Assembly: GCF_947623445.1 (NCBI RefSeq) | Contig: NC_135241.1 | Location: 20,400,501-20,464,500, forward strand | Direction of reading: 5' to 3' | DNA: 64,000 bases | Source of the DNA: Clavelina lepadiformis | Taxonomy: Eukaryota; Chordata; Ascidiacea; Aplousobranchia; Clavelinidae | In this document: one piece after another, positions 36,690 to 51,000 of the stretch | Layout of the letters: every line of letters starts with the position of its first letter | Numbering within the stretch: position 1 is the stretch's first letter | Notes under the pieces: generated by a model | What the model saw: the letters and a program-made list of their open reading frames with translations, nothing else | Databases searched by the model: none | What the model was told of the DNA's origin: nothing | Translations under genes and position numbers: made by a program

Positions 36690-39600
36690 TTACATGGTAT
36701 TGATATTTATAAACTTTGTATTTATGAGAATGTTATGCTGTGTTAAAGAGCACCTAGCGCCATAACATGTGCCACATATCGCTGACCTTTTTATGTTGGT
36801 GTATATGAGATTGTGGTCAAGGCTGACAGTGAAAGTTCCTTGAACGGGTCGTACCACTTCTATCTTTGCTTCATTCACATTAAACTTAGTTCCATATTGT
36901 TCCGTATAGTCTTCTTCAACAGCGTTTCCCTAAATCACAAAGAGTTTCATGACATAAACAGTAAAGTGTACCAAACTACCAAAATCCCTTTACTTTCGGC
37001 ACATGAAACTTACCTTTTGTAAGGCCCGTTTAATAAGTTTTTCTCTTTTATCGTTGTCTAGTGCGGTGATGTGCAGTCCATCCGCACCAGGGAACCTCAC
37101 TTGATCTGAAAAAAAAAAGATTTCCCTGTCAGTTTGAAGGAAGTCGGCTTGATATTATAGCAAGTCAATGTCTCGAGTAATGGTCATGATTTACAGTAAT
37201 TTTGTCATTGGATATACATTAACCATATAGCCTAAATACTTGTACACAAACGATTATAAGCTTACATAGTTGAGACGAGAGAACCAGTTTCAATCAAAAC
37301 TAACCTCGACAATCGCTGTTGGAAAGCGCAATCGGCGCAATGCGAATCCTGTAGTAATGCTTGTCAGGAAGGGTTTGCTCAGAAACGAATGATCCGCTGA
37401 TACCATACTGTAATATGCAGAAAAATATCAACGCTATATTCATACGCCTTTTGCAGAGACAGGAGATTTATGGACGGCTTTCGGTGTTATCTTTGTTGTG
37501 TGTTCTATTTTTTCATCTGCCCGAACTAAATGTCGAGATGGTAAAAGAGCAACCACTGGGTCGTGTTGTCATCAAAAACTCGCAGACCATATATTTCGTG
37601 GGAAAGACGGTAGATGAGACAACGCCAAGAAACGTTAAATACGTTTTGGTGTTAAGTTTTATGTCTTTTACTCTTTTACTTATGTCCTTAGGTTTACTTA
37701 CTTTGCTGTAAGTAAAACTTGTATAAGCGGCCGGTGGCCCCGAGTCATCTGAGATGTCGACCAGCTTTCCTACTTTACCGAAGCGACCTGGTGGTAAAAT
37801 TTTTGATTAAGATTTGCAAATGCAAATGACTTTATTTTATGATCAGCCTGGTTTTCTTCTTTCCATCCACACCGCCTAAGATAACGCACCAATAAAAGTG
37901 GCATTTTGATGAACGATATCATGATAGAATAAGATAATAGAACTTTGGAATACAGACTGTAACCGGTATCTAGTTATTTCCATTTTCTTATGTCTTAAAA
38001 AGGATATTAAACATCCAAACATAGCCTACCTGCTGCGATTGCTTGTTTATACGCAACGTAACCAATTTCCGCACGACAGCAAAATACTTCCGTGATTACG
38101 TCATCGCTACTGGACCGCATGGTGACCTGTATTGTCCGGAAAGGTCAGATATTGGAATATATGCACATAAAGCTATTTTCTTCGTTAGCTGTGTAGTTTA
38201 TGCGAGGTTGCTTAATTCTTGCTATTTATGGTGAGGTTACTTCACATAGCTCTAATTGTGTTAAAAGTCTAGACTCTAGACTATAATCTGCAGTTTGAAA
38301 TAACGATCATTTGTAACTAGGTTAAACAGCACCTTAAAGATTGGAATGTAGGCTGTGCGGATTGCGAAACGTAGGTATCCCGAAATACCACTCGCAAGAA
38401 CCTGTTAATTGAGAGATCATAAAGTTGCGAGTTGCGGTCAAAACATGAATTGTGCTCGTATGCAGGAAAGGAAAACTTTTTCTCCGTATTTTGTCAATAA
38501 TGACTTACGTTTTCCGGTGTTTGATCGATAGTATCCCATCGTTGGCTGCTTGGTTTGTTTTCGTCCGCGTTTTCGCAGGCAATATCGTCTTTATTAATCT
38601 AGAAGTAACGAATCACATTAACTCTCAAATGTATCATTGTTTTCACTCATTCTCCCGTCGATTTGACCTCCACTTACCGCCGGTATAACACGAACAACAT
38701 TATTGGTTGCCATGGTTACCGTGTAACGGTACCAAGGGTCGATAGACCCCAGCATCTCGCCGATTTCTAAATCGAACGTTGAAGACCCGTCTACAAAAAG
38801 CAAAAGATTCAATATCAGTTACAGACTAAAATTATTTCTACTTCTGTGCGATAAGGTCTACTTTGTGTTGCTTTCGCTTCGTCATCAAATGCATTTTCGC
38901 CAACAGGGATGTAATACATTCGAAGGTCTATATGCTGAAGGAGCGGTGCTCTGGTGGCCTGGCGCCGCCTACAACGTATAACCACGTCAAAGTTGTTTAC
39001 TTTTGCAGTAACTTTTACCTAACTTGGACTGTAAGCATGATTCTTACCTCAGTTCGTAATAAGCTCTGGCGACATCGCTTACGGTTTTGTCGTTACCAAC
39101 GAAAGCGAGTTTGAGCACTTTTTTCCTCACTGTTCTCGCCGGAGGCTGACTCAGTGAAGATCGACTTATGAGGTTCCTCCTGAATCGACATCACACGATT
39201 ACAACGTACAACTCACTGTACATGAAGCATCAGTCGCAGCCACCTACCTCACTGCTTGCTTCCGAGCGAATTTGACTCCGGCGACTCCGTTTTCCTCGCT
39301 GCTATCCTCGCCACTGTTTCCGCCAGGACCCGGAGACGATCTTAAGTGGCTCTCGTTTTGGTCCGGTACGATCCCGGAGTCCATTCTACAAAGAAGAGTC
39401 GGTTCATTCGTACACTTAGCAAATAAAATATGGGTGCAAGATAACGAGGGTGTTATAGATTTATACTCAACGCAATCTCTTACTTAAAGTACCTATTCCG
39501 AGATTCGTCGTTTTCCACAAACACTTTTAGTGTATCTGCGTTTAAAATACAAAATAATACTAGACATAAGCCTGAGGTATTGTTTATAACACTAACAAAG

Positions 39601-42600
39601 ATATTTGAACCTCACACCTGTAATAACATCTTAAATGACTATTTTCTGAAAGTAGAAAAAATAGACGTTTGTAGACGAACCCTTGCCTATTACGTCCAAC
39701 GTTACCTGATGACAACTTTCTTATATTTCTTCTTCGAATCGAATCCTCAGCATTAATTGTCAACTGAAGCGCCTCATGAGGCTGAACATGCAAGGCTTCT
39801 GCGGATCTAGACGTGCTGATGTGTCCCGGATCAAAAGAAAAACGGTTTGGCGCAGCAAGATAAACATTTTCTGAAGAAGTCGAAAGATTCCGAGCCCCGA
39901 CTTGTAAGTTGTTTGCAGAATCACTGCTCGTTGAAGTGTCGTTTTTCGTGTCTTTTCCAACATCTCCTGTGCTAGCAAAGATATCTTTTATGTGCCTCCG
40001 GTTCATGCTCTTCTTCAGTCCTCTCAAGGAACCTTTCAGCGGAAGAGATGACGTTCGCCACCTTGACGTCGCTATCGTGTCGAAAATTGTATTGTGGTGG
40101 GACGGTAAGGTCGATAAACTAGCAGCACCTTTAACGTTTAAATTTCAATTATTGCATGTCCGAGGTAGAAACGTGTTTATGTTTGCAATCGAACAGCAGT
40201 TCATTTAATTTTATTACATTATGTTCTACTAATGCCATACTTGAGGTTTGTTGTATTTGCGAGTTCTCTTCCTCTGTTGAAGTTGATTCTTGGTGTTCCG
40301 CAAGGATTCGGAACGTCGCAGGAGGAAGATCATCCGGAGAAGGAGATCGTTGAATGTTCACGATCCGATTAGACGGCGTGCGGCGGATTCCACGCATCAT
40401 TTTAATCCCCTTTCTCCCGAGGGTTTTGATGTTGTATTTCGACTTCCTTTGTCTTGGTTTATGCTCTTTCGTTGCCGGGTCGTCTGCATTTGACGTCGAT
40501 GCCGATTTACTCTGAGTAAATGCTGTGGAAGTTGGTGGTTTCTTAAGTGGGTGATTTGTGTTCTGACTGTGGTTGTGGTTGGAAGTGTTTTTTGATTGTG
40601 TTGGGGTCGTTGCTTGCTCGTTGTGGTCGACGGATTCGTTAGACACTATGGATAATCTAAATGATTTTATCAGGTCGTCCAAATTTTCACTCTCGCGTTT
40701 TCCATTTTGGCTGAATCCTTTCTCGCTGAAGTTTTCCCAAAACTCTTTTGTTTGGTCTTCTATTTCCTTATTATTTGGCTGTAAAACAGATAACTTTCCT
40801 ATCAGTATTAACATAAATTTCGAAGTACATTCAGACAACAGTTATTGAAACAAAGTCTCTAATTCGATTCTTAAATAAGACCTATCAGCTTACTGCTAGA
40901 AGATGAAGACTGTCGCTTTCCTTTTTGTTTCGTTCTTCGGAATAATCCTCAATCAATCCGCTGTCTCGCATCTCTCCGCTACTTCGGAAACCAGATCTAC
41001 GTTTTTCTCGATCTGTTGTGCGAATACAATTTTGTTGATTGAGCTGTTGGGAATGTTGTGACCGATATTTGGAGCTTGAAACTTACTTCTTTGGTGGGCT
41101 GAGCTCCCGCTTCGTTTCTGCTGAAGGAAGGCTTTCGCAGTTGACCGAACCATTTCGAATATTTCGTCAGCAATTTGATCTCGATCAAAACATTTTATTT
41201 CCATCTTTAAATACAACTTTTTTCAGTACAAATCTAAGTTTAATAAATATAATAAAATTTATATCTGTGGCCAAAATACTGAAATCTTACCCTCGGATAG
41301 TCCATTTCGTTGGTACCGTAGCGCTCCGTTTGTGACGAAGAAGTTGAGGTAGATTCCGATTGTGACAAAACAGATGCAGACGAGATGGTGCGACTGAGGT
41401 AGGATTGGACTCTAGGAGGAGCGATAACTAGCGCTGGAGCAGATGACGATCCAGAAACGGACTTGCTGAGGATAATATTTGGCGTTGATCTTTCATTACT
41501 TTCATCTTCAGCGTGATTCACATCCTCAGTCACGTCTGCGCAAGGGAAGTAAAGGTTATGAGATGGGATGTTTTGAAAAGCAGTCATTGCACGATTTCCA
41601 TAACGTGGCGTCATAACATGTCGCAAGAGATGTGCTGAAACTAGTGAAGTAGAACTACCATGATGTGCTGGTATGTTTGTAAAATACAATACTTTATTTA
41701 AATGCCTGTCTATGGCTGTTACTCGGCCTACCTTGTTCTTCTTGGAGTTTGTTTGACAGCGCTTCCAGTTGTTTTCTTATAAAGTCCTGAGCGGCGTCAG
41801 TGGATTCCATTGCTGCAGATTGTTCCATGATCTCTAACGCTTCAGCGCATGTGGTAGAAAGTCGAGTTGTGGAACAGTTCTGTGAGAACAATGAATAAAT
41901 GTTACTTGTCTTTGAACAATGTCTGTTTTAATTATTTAGCCTAAATGCTAATACTAACCAAACTAACTTTCCAATATAGCTTGCGTTATAAGCACATATG
42001 GCAACTTGATTTTGTTAAGGTTTACAAGACATAGAGTAATTCACCAATGAGGCTCTGAATAAATCTTTTTGCGCACACCAATATGCCACTAAGCTAAAGC
42101 CCACTATCATAAGCCACAACATATAGTACCTGTAAAGCCTGCTGAAGTGTGAGTAAGTCAAGATTTTCCGGTCCAAACACAGACTTGTAAATTTGTTCTA
42201 CCACAACTTTCTTTTGGTCTTCCTCAGTTTTATCGGAACTGACTTTGCTTCGAGTAGAAATTCTGGTTAATGCACTTTCCAGCGTTTCCCATTCCTTGCT
42301 TCTTTTGTCAACAAAGACGTGTGCCGATCTGGATAGGATATTACACTGTCATCATTATAGATCTGACTTTATTAAGCCTTTTGCTACAATCTGCTTAAGT
42401 TAAAGAGATGTTAATTTTGATAAGGACCAGTATGTTTTTAAACATATTTCTGCTAAGGAGATGCGGGGGCAATAACATCAACTTACGAAAAGTTAACGCT
42501 TAACTTCTGGGATAGATTCTTAGTTTCTTGCTCTTGAAAGTATATTGCACGTCGAAAATAGCCTGTGAAATGCACAGAGAACATTTGAAAATTTTGTTCA

Positions 42601-44401
42601 ATGACTTGTTCAGATATTGAACGATATTACAATTAATTTTACTATATCATTTGTTAGTTCCATAATCTCGCTTTGATACTTTGTCAATTGAAATTTGTGT
42701 AAGTGCTGAATTAAGATATCAGATGTACCGGGTGATTTCATTTCCGCTTGAATAAGATCGAGAACTTCTTTAACAGCAGCTGAAATCGTTACTGGAAGCA
42801 TATAAAGTAATTGAAAGGAGGAATATGCCTTCTGTAGAGTCGCCAGTGGTACGTAGGGTGCCTGAAACATTAAGTTGTAGCTTCAGTTTTCATTAGGTAT
42901 TTATTTTAAGAATCTAACGAGCTGGCCTTTGCCTAGACGGAAGACGGACGTATGGAACGTGCAGAATGTTCTTACCAATATAACTGCTTCACAAAATACG
43001 TGCAACAGAGCCGCAATCTTCGTTTCTTCGTAATTGGCATGAACCTATTAATTTTGTAACGCAGAAGTTTACATCATTTTTCTTTCGACAAACGTATGTC
43101 ACACAGGAAAAATCTTCTAATATGTGTGATGCTAAAATCTGTCAAGTCATGGTGTGTATATTGTTTGATGTCTCTGTTTACCGTCTCACAGCGTTTTGTT
43201 TACTAAACTGTCTGCCACTCCAACGTGGAAACAGTTCGGTTTTGAATGGCTGTTCACTTGGTCCTATAAGTATTACGTGCATGTGGAAAGCAATCTATGT
43301 ACGGTAAATAAGGTACATGTAAAATAAGCTACAATTTCTAAAGACTTGCATTGGAGCATGGTATTAGTACAGTGTTAAGTTTTTTGAAAACTTACCTTTT
43401 CTAACAGCTGAATGATTGCATCAACCACGGCTGTGGTTGATGATGAAAGGTGTTGCGTTTTAAAGCGCAATATCCAGTACTTTATGCTGTTTCCAACTGA
43501 AAACACAGGACATCATTAAATAGTATAGTGTTGCTATTTTTAGAAGTCATATCACGCCAGGCACAAGTAAAGCTGTACGTCAACCCGTTACGGGGCTAAA
43601 GTAAAATCGTGCTTTAGCTCGGTAAGCAAAAAGTACCCTGTGTGCTACTGGCAGTCACGTGAAATGATCGCCTAACTTGCTTTCCACTCTTGTCTACGTA
43701 ACTATAAACTTATGCCTGGCGTAACTGTGTTGCGTCCACGCCTTAACATAGTTCTGATTTGTAAAAGGGTTTACCGGTTTCGTCATGCAAAGACGATGTA
43801 TTTTCCCATTCTGTTTCCTTGTTAAAGCTTAGGAGGATTTCAGAGAAGTCATGGCACCATTTCTCAACATCATCAAATATCTCGGGCGGGCGAGAAAAAC
43901 GCTTCATAATCTGAACAAATGTGTATAAGCTTAAGTCTTTTGCAAATTATCCAAGTTAAACTACGTCGGTTTATGTAATACATGTATGAGACAATGGTTA
44001 ACCAAGTTTGTGTGTCCAAATCCAATAAAACCCAGATACTCATACTCACTGCAGTCTCAAATATGGATGCTGCTCGTTCCCAGCTTCGTGCTATAAAATT
44101 TTGATAATAAAACTACTGTATTGCCACTTTGAAGATATATTGTATAGGTTGAAACATTGTAGGTATGTTATTAAATTTTCAAAATATTTTGGACTGTAGT
44201 TTAAAAATACTGCTGTATGTCGGTTTTACCTTTGTTCCAAACGAGAAATACATCTCTCATTTTGTTGAAATCCCATTTATGCAGGTCACAAGAGTTTGCC
44301 ACAAATGCGATTGTGTAGAGTAATTCTCTTAGTCTAGTGATAGTTTGACGATCTTCAACTAACGTAGTCAAATAAAATAAGTTATTACGGAACTTTTTCA
44401 T
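36690..44401 (-). CDS. PIK3R5: PI3K-gamma regulatory/adaptor subunit, PIK3R5/PIK3R6 (p101/p84) type
   Basis: N-terminal exons, in phase: 44401-44230, 44090-44050, 43910-43775, 43496-43396, 43044-42976, from 42861. They contain YEETKIAALLHVFCEAVIL and LDLIQAEMKSPGTS, parallel to LALLFYSTVL and LTFIDAELKAPGIS of human p101. C-terminal exons: 39385-39248, 39179-39048, 38968-38862, 38790-38678, 38598-38509, 38401-38333, 38126-38030, 37787-37702, 37407-37305, 37105-37014, 36929-36690. They carry LAFVGNDKTVSDVARAYYELR-type sequence (human FGSDRISGKVARAYSNLR), MYYIPV, LGSIDPWYRYTV and FTYSKYGISGS, all diagnostic. Between 39584 and 42861 further exons encode a Ser/Thr-rich linker. The N-terminal helical part should bind p110-gamma and the C-terminal part G-beta-gamma. 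The exon junction near 42570-42640 and the true start (ATG at 44401 or farther 5') are unsettled. Confidence 0.85.
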
Positions 44402-44634
44402 ACTGTTCCAGGTTTATGTCGTAGAAACGTATCATTCTTGTTCTTTAAGATCTGGACGACGGTGTCCAGCCTATGAAAATACTTTTCATGTATCGTCTTT
44501 AACGTTTCACATAAGATTACGGAAATTTAGATTAATTTATCAGCTACCCATACCGCGAAGCTAATATCTTCATTTCAACAATTTTCGTGGGAAATTCTAA
44601 TGATAAGTTTGATTACAGTTTGCGTCTCGTTTAC

Positions 44635-44920
44635 CTGAAAGCCCGGTTTGAAGGAAACTAATTCCCTCTTCAACCCCTTCGCTACTCTTCCTCTTTATTT
44701 TTCCAGGGGGAGTCGAACTTTCAGGTGGGGCAGGAGAAATCTTCATGGCTGCTTTAGGATCTCCACTTTTGCGGCGTCCAGGGTTGGTCAACGCCCTTCC
44801 ACGCTTGAGTGGAGATAAGTCTAGCACTAACGAACCGTGACGAGTTGCAGTCACCTGTTGCGGTTTAAGGCTGGACACTGTACTCTTTTCAGTTGAAGAT
44901 ATGTTCTTTATCATTCGCAT
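44635..44920 (-). CDS. Candidate 5' exon or separate small gene, Ser/Pro/Lys-rich
   Basis: A minus-strand frame beginning ATG at 44920 (MRMIKNISSTEKSTVSS) runs to a GT donor after GISFLQTGLS at 44635. It is rich in Ser, Pro, Lys and Arg (LSPLKRGRALTNPGRRK, ISPAPPESSTPPGKIKRK), as in a phosphorylated disordered region. It may be a first exon of the PI3K adaptor, but I could not join it in phase to the 44401 exon because the stretch between has stops in every frame. It may equally be a different short gene. Confidence 0.4.
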
Positions 44921-45028
44921 CGCTTCGCGCAAAGGTTTGTGGCCTACCAAAGAATTATTGCAAGATAGGCCAATACAACCACAATGCATAGAACACAGTT
45001 GAAAATCACGAAAACTACGGCTTATCAA

Positions 45029-48000
45029 TGAGATTGGTAAGGTATAAGCACGTGCGTTTCAGTGAAACGTTTACTCACCCAGTCCATATGTAAAAGATAT
45101 GTATTTGAAAATCAAACATTTTGCGAAACTAGAAAACAAGCAACATTGTTAGATTGGTATTTCTTTACACATGACGGGACGATATGGCAGATTCTTTCGC
45201 AGGTTCATCTCGAACATATCATACAAGCGCTATAAATAGGCTGCAGTCAGACTTTAATGAAATATCCTTTTTAGACTTTGAAGTTATGTTGCGTAATGGA
45301 AAATATCGTATCGAAAATTGCATGCAAATAACCCGACTTACTTTTGCTGAATGGTTGTATCGTTGAAAAGCCGCTTCCAAAATACACAGGGTATCTCTTT
45401 TGGTGTTTCAGTCGAGGAAGCGAAACTATCCACCAGATCGCACATCTGTTCAATACTCATTTCCATTCCTTCGTCGCTTGTTGGCATAAACATGTTTTTC
45501 ACGATCAGCTCAATTTTTCCATGGTTGTTATTTATTTAAATTTATACTAGCACTAACACCAAGTAACTTCTAGATAGATAATGAACAGTGTTGTTCTATA
45601 TTTAGCACTTGAAATCAATGCTGACGGTCAGCAATTCATTTATCTTCGATTGAGAAACAAACAATTTAACATACTGTCTTGGAACCTTGTTGTCCACACT
45701 CATCCGTTTAACAACAGTGCTTGGACTACGTCATACAAAGCAACCAGACGCGCCGTACACCTATTTGTTACATAAGAAACTGATGGAGGCCTGCTGATAG
45801 TTAGGGAACTCTTGTATTGGGTTAACCCGAAGTTAAGAAAGTCTTTCAGTTTGTTACTTAAGCACTCAGTTGTCTGTTAATTGTTCTTAATTCCGATATG
45901 TATGAAATAGCATGACTAATGGTTCCATTCAAAACTTTGCAGTATACTCCACTTCCGTTGTTTTTTTAACTGAAAACAGTTAATACGATCTTTGCTCAGT
46001 GAACTTGAGTTCGTTTTTGATAAATCAAGAAACTTCGTTAAAAAGTTACGCAACAAAATCTGCGACCAAACTTAATAAACTTCAAAGCTTAAGTTACTAA
46101 AAGCTCCAAACTAAAGTTGCTAATAACAAAGTAGTGTGCGAGCATAGTCATATAACCTAGATTCACCACCATTGAGGAAACGTTGTATCACATAGGCCCT
46201 CTTTAACCTGTTGATCATTGACGTAACAAAGCGGGTATTTCACAACATACTACGTTGCACGTTCGTCAAGCAACATACTGCGTTCGTTTCAAACACCATT
46301 GAAAACTAGTGTATCTCTAAGTTTTGTAAACGAGAAAGTCAATTGTGTGGCACTTGACCTACAGTAGCATCACGTTTTGTTTCCTTGTCGGTTCACACCA
46401 AGACAAGACAATATATAAGACAAGAAACAAGGTTTACGCAAGCAAGATGTACGAATATAACGCGGCCGCTTACGTTGAAGCTATTGCACTGGTACAGTAA
46501 AGTTGGTACATTCAGCGGTGCTTTTCTGTAATGGTAGGCTGCTTGTGTTATCTACCCTGTACGCAAATAGTTTAGTCGGACAATATGCTAAATACAGCCT
46601 GTCATTTTTTAGGTTGGCCTAAAATATACGCTGCAGTTGAATTAACCGCCGTTCGGCTTACCGTTAATTCGATCGAAGCGGCTTACTATGAAACAATAAA
46701 ACGTTTGCCACGTCACTTCCTTCAAAACACAGTCGTCTGCCCTCGCTAAGTTGATGTGAACATAAAAAACATACAGACTTGTTTATACCCTGCTTTTACG
46801 TCTCTTCGCGACCTAAGAGTACCACAGACGGTAATCGTTGGGTCCTTCGTTCTTAACCACATTTGTTTTTAGATCAAATGTTTTCCATTTACAAGGAAGA
46901 CTAATTAAGTGCCTAAATTTGGTCATTCTTCTTCGAAAACAACCCATGTGTTTTTACATTAACCACATATATTCCAAAAATAAAAACACAACTAACTTTT
47001 TGACATCTCCACCGTATACATACTACCCCATAAATAGGCTTTGTGCTATGGTTTCTAGTATTTCCGTATATCCTTGTCTCTTATGTTGACACGTTGACGT
47101 CACATCCTATTTTGGTATCATTAGTAGGGTCGTTTTCATTCATCACGCACAGAACTGCTGGCAAGGGGGTCCCAAAGAAATGTTGTGTAAATGGTTTTTA
47201 AAAGCCTTTAAAATGTACTGCATCGGCGTTGTTAACCGCTTGCTGGCATTGAAGTGCTTTGCAACAACTCAATAACGCAAATTGTGGTTTGTATAAGCTT
47301 ACAGTATAATTGGTCCAAACAGTGTATTAGCCTGAAGATATACATACAGTCATCGTAAATGGAAACAATCATTTTAAACGACACCCTAAGAAAACGAGTT
47401 CAATACCACGTGTCAAAGTCTTTACCGAAAACATTTTCCAATGGAATGGTACCTGCAGTTGAAGTTTAATACGTAGGCCTACTAAAATCACTTCTCGCAT
47501 TAGCCTGCACTGACTAAATTCATTTAAAGAGACAAAGTGTGCAAAACAAAACACTTTTGTACTTCCTGCATCAGTGAAATGTGACCCACAATCATTACAG
47601 GAGCGTCCTTACGAAGCTTAAACTCGCCACTTAATAAAAAGAAAGTTGCCTATAAAAGCATATATGGAACATTATTCAGCTTATGAGCAACTGCATGTTT
47701 CACTATGTCATGTTGTCTTCCGCTTTCAAACGTCACCACCTATTATGTCATACTTTTTTCCGAATGACCTCTTAAAGTGATAGTTTCAGCTTAAAACAAT
47801 ATAAGTTGTAAGCTATAGTCTTGCAATAGGCCTATAAGCCTATAAGCCTAAACATGATAGGATTTTAAATTTTCATCGTGGTCTCAGATATTTCATCTAG
47901 GTATGGCATAAATCATTTCGGTGGAAAAATCTTCAACTTTCTTTAAAGGTTTACAGGAAAATACTTTTTCCACTTTTTTATAAATTGCTATTGCTATAAT

Positions 48001-51000
48001 TTGTTAGTTTTATCTTTCATTGAACTATGTGACTATAAATAACATACCGGTACAAGTTCATTACAAGATTATACGGAGTGACAAAGTAAAAGGAAATACG
48101 ATCATCCGTTCGCGCCAGGCCGATTCCTCTTTTGCGATAAAATGTAGCTCCTAATACACTCATAGACAAAATTGTTGCTGCTTACAACCTTATATTTAAA
48201 ACTGGAAAACGACTATGATTACACCCCCCCCCCCCCCTCAAACAATTACGCAATCATTATAAAAAGTGCGAATTGATTGAGCTACCAAACACATTAAAAA
48301 CAAAAGCAAGTAAACGTATTGAAATGCGTAGCACAGTAAAACCCGAATATGACAATTCTGAGCCTTGGCAATTTTGTCGCAACAGATGCCATCAGTCAAC
48401 TTTGTCGTATGATGTATAAGTTGTTCCACTCCCAAAAGGAAAAGAAATTGAAGATAACATTTATGTAGATTTATCACACTTTAATAAACAGAATGAAGTG
48501 TGTTTTTACTTTAAGAAATAAAACAAAATTTATCTGTTATAGCTAGGCTATAGTTGTTAAATATAGTGGTTACCAATTGTTTTGTCATTTACTAAAAATA
48601 TTTTGACGATTTAAAATCAAAGTAGCCTATAAGATGTATGAGGTCCTAAAATTTAGGATGACCATTGACCACATAGGATAATTGCACATGCATATGCGCA
48701 ATAGTTTATGATGTCTGATAACTGTTTCTACTATAGTTTCGTCCTATATACCATATTAAAATGATTATTTATTATTTGTTGTCAAAATGAAATTTTTTCC
48801 AATCGCGCACGATACTAAAAATCTTACAAGTGCAATGTCTATACGGTATACCATATCAATTAAGGCTTGCATTAGCATTGAAATTACGTTCCCTTCATAA
48901 TGCAGTGACTCGGAAAGTGCACATTTATAGCAACATAAACCAACTTTATAAATTTAGCTCTTACCTAACTGTTAAAAATACAGAAGAGAAGTACGTGGTA
49001 CTTGTATTTAAAACAATAGAATAATCCCAATACAGTATACAGTGCATACGCAAAAGATAGCAACGCATAAATTAAAACTTGTCAATAATTCCAAATTTCG
49101 GGAAATTTTTCGGAGTTTTGGTTAGTTTAGGCCTTAATTTTGAATAAATTGCCAAAACAATTTTTGGTTAGAAATTTTGCTACCACTTTGCAGTAATACC
49201 GGGGTATGTGGGATAAAGATATAATATATAGGGAGTAAGGACACGTACAAAAGTTGCCATACACGCGGTGTGCTAGCAAAAATCCACGTCATTTTATTGC
49301 GTAGGTAAAACAATAATGTAAAATAATTTGTTGGACGCGTTTAGTCATTTCCTGGTTTTCAAGCAAACGATTTGTTCTCGACTTTTCATTTTTCTTGTAT
49401 GATACTATACAGTGAACATGTCACAATAGACATCAAATTTGCGACATTTATTTCGTTATTGTAACGTAATCATTGAAAATTGTTTCAAAAGTGTGTAAAG
49501 AAACTATATTTAATCAATAACACTCTTTGGTGATAAGTATAACTTACTTGTTTTTACGCTTTTCTTTAAAGTAAAAAGCTACCAACCTATACGAAAAGGC
49601 CGCATTTTTTTAATAACTATCCTGGAATAGCATAGGAGTTGTGGCTGACTTTAAGACTGGCCGTTTTTTCTAAACTCTATTACTTTCGGATTAGTACGTA
49701 ACTACAAACATTTTTGTATCTTTTAACCAATAACTTTTGTATTCGAAGTATTTGCTGTCGTGCTCATCGGCTACCCCAAAATTGAGTCGTTATATGCGTC
49801 GCCTAAAAAGTTTAAAATAAGTTTATTTATTTAATCCATGCCCTGAGTTGCCCCTGTAGGTGCATTGCAGTATTTTAGTCACGGTTCTCTTTTAATCTTT
49901 TTTCCGTCCTGATTGCTATTTTTCTCCCTCCTTTTCTTTTTCGTCTCTTTTTTGTTTCTCTTTTTTCCTTCTGTAATGCCACGAAACATTCTTGCAGAGT
50001 CGCATTTCCACTTATACGCTAAATTAATCTCGACAAGCAAAACTATAAAGATATATTTTAGGTGTGCAAGTTGATGGACTGACTCATATGGCATCGTTCC
50101 ATTATTTGGGTTAAGTTCTGTCACGCTTTCGCCCCCGTGTCTTCGACCGTTCAACATTTTAAGGTAGTGGACTATTGGCTGCATTGTTGGACTGCAAAGT
50201 TGGACGGTGATAGCTGAGATAAGTTCGTCCTTAGGCAAAATTTAATTGCTTTGTTTGCTTTGGAAGAACTTACGAAATGAAGTGTCGTGTCGCGTGCGGA
50301 CCGCGAATTGTAAGCAAAGCAGCTTGTGATCCATCATTGCATTTGGTTTCTTATTTATATGTTTGGCAGAAATTTTATTAAAGAAATAATTTCCAATTTT
50401 GAGTTACAGACTCGGCAGTGTGAATATAAAAAAGTTGTTAAGCTTAAAAGTTACTCGTGCATCGAATAGAACATGTATCTCATTTAAAGTATACAATACA
50501 TATATTATTGTCATTTTTGGTTTATCCGGCAAATCTTTATCCCATTTTTTCATATTAAATTTTTGACATAACCTACATGTATATACCTTCATGTAATGAC
50601 TTTATGTGAGCAACACTTGATAAACTGCGGACATTACTGCCTTGACAAGTCAGTGTCAAACTTAGCAGCTATGGGAAACGTGCGGATAAAAGAAAATTTG
50701 ATTATTTTAAAAATACTCTCCGATTTTGGCTCCTTGATCGAAATTCTGATTCTCGTACACCGCAAATTTTTTCTGTTCTTTTTCTGGTCATTACTGACAA
50801 CAAATAGCTTGTTCTTCGACAGACAGTAAATGAAAACGATGCCTCACCGGTCCATAAACGATTTTCATTATCGACATGATGATTACAATGATGAAAATTT
50901 CTCTGATGATGAAGAAGTTTGTTTCTTTGTTGTGTTAGGACAAAACAGCTCCAATAATCAGTGAATGTACAAACAAATACGTTTCAGGATGTCTGTGTCA

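Noticed and set aside
37361-37711. Plus-strand 116-codon frame
   Set aside because: It overlaps two well-supported minus-strand exons of the PI3K adaptor gene and is their shadow.
45184-45775. Several plus-strand frames of 60-68 codons
   Set aside because: Overlapping frames without domain, splice support or codon bias.
49879-50238. Minus-strand 119-codon frame with a Lys-rich tail
   Set aside because: It has no ATG at its start, no neighbouring exons in phase and a simple-sequence C-terminus; probably chance.
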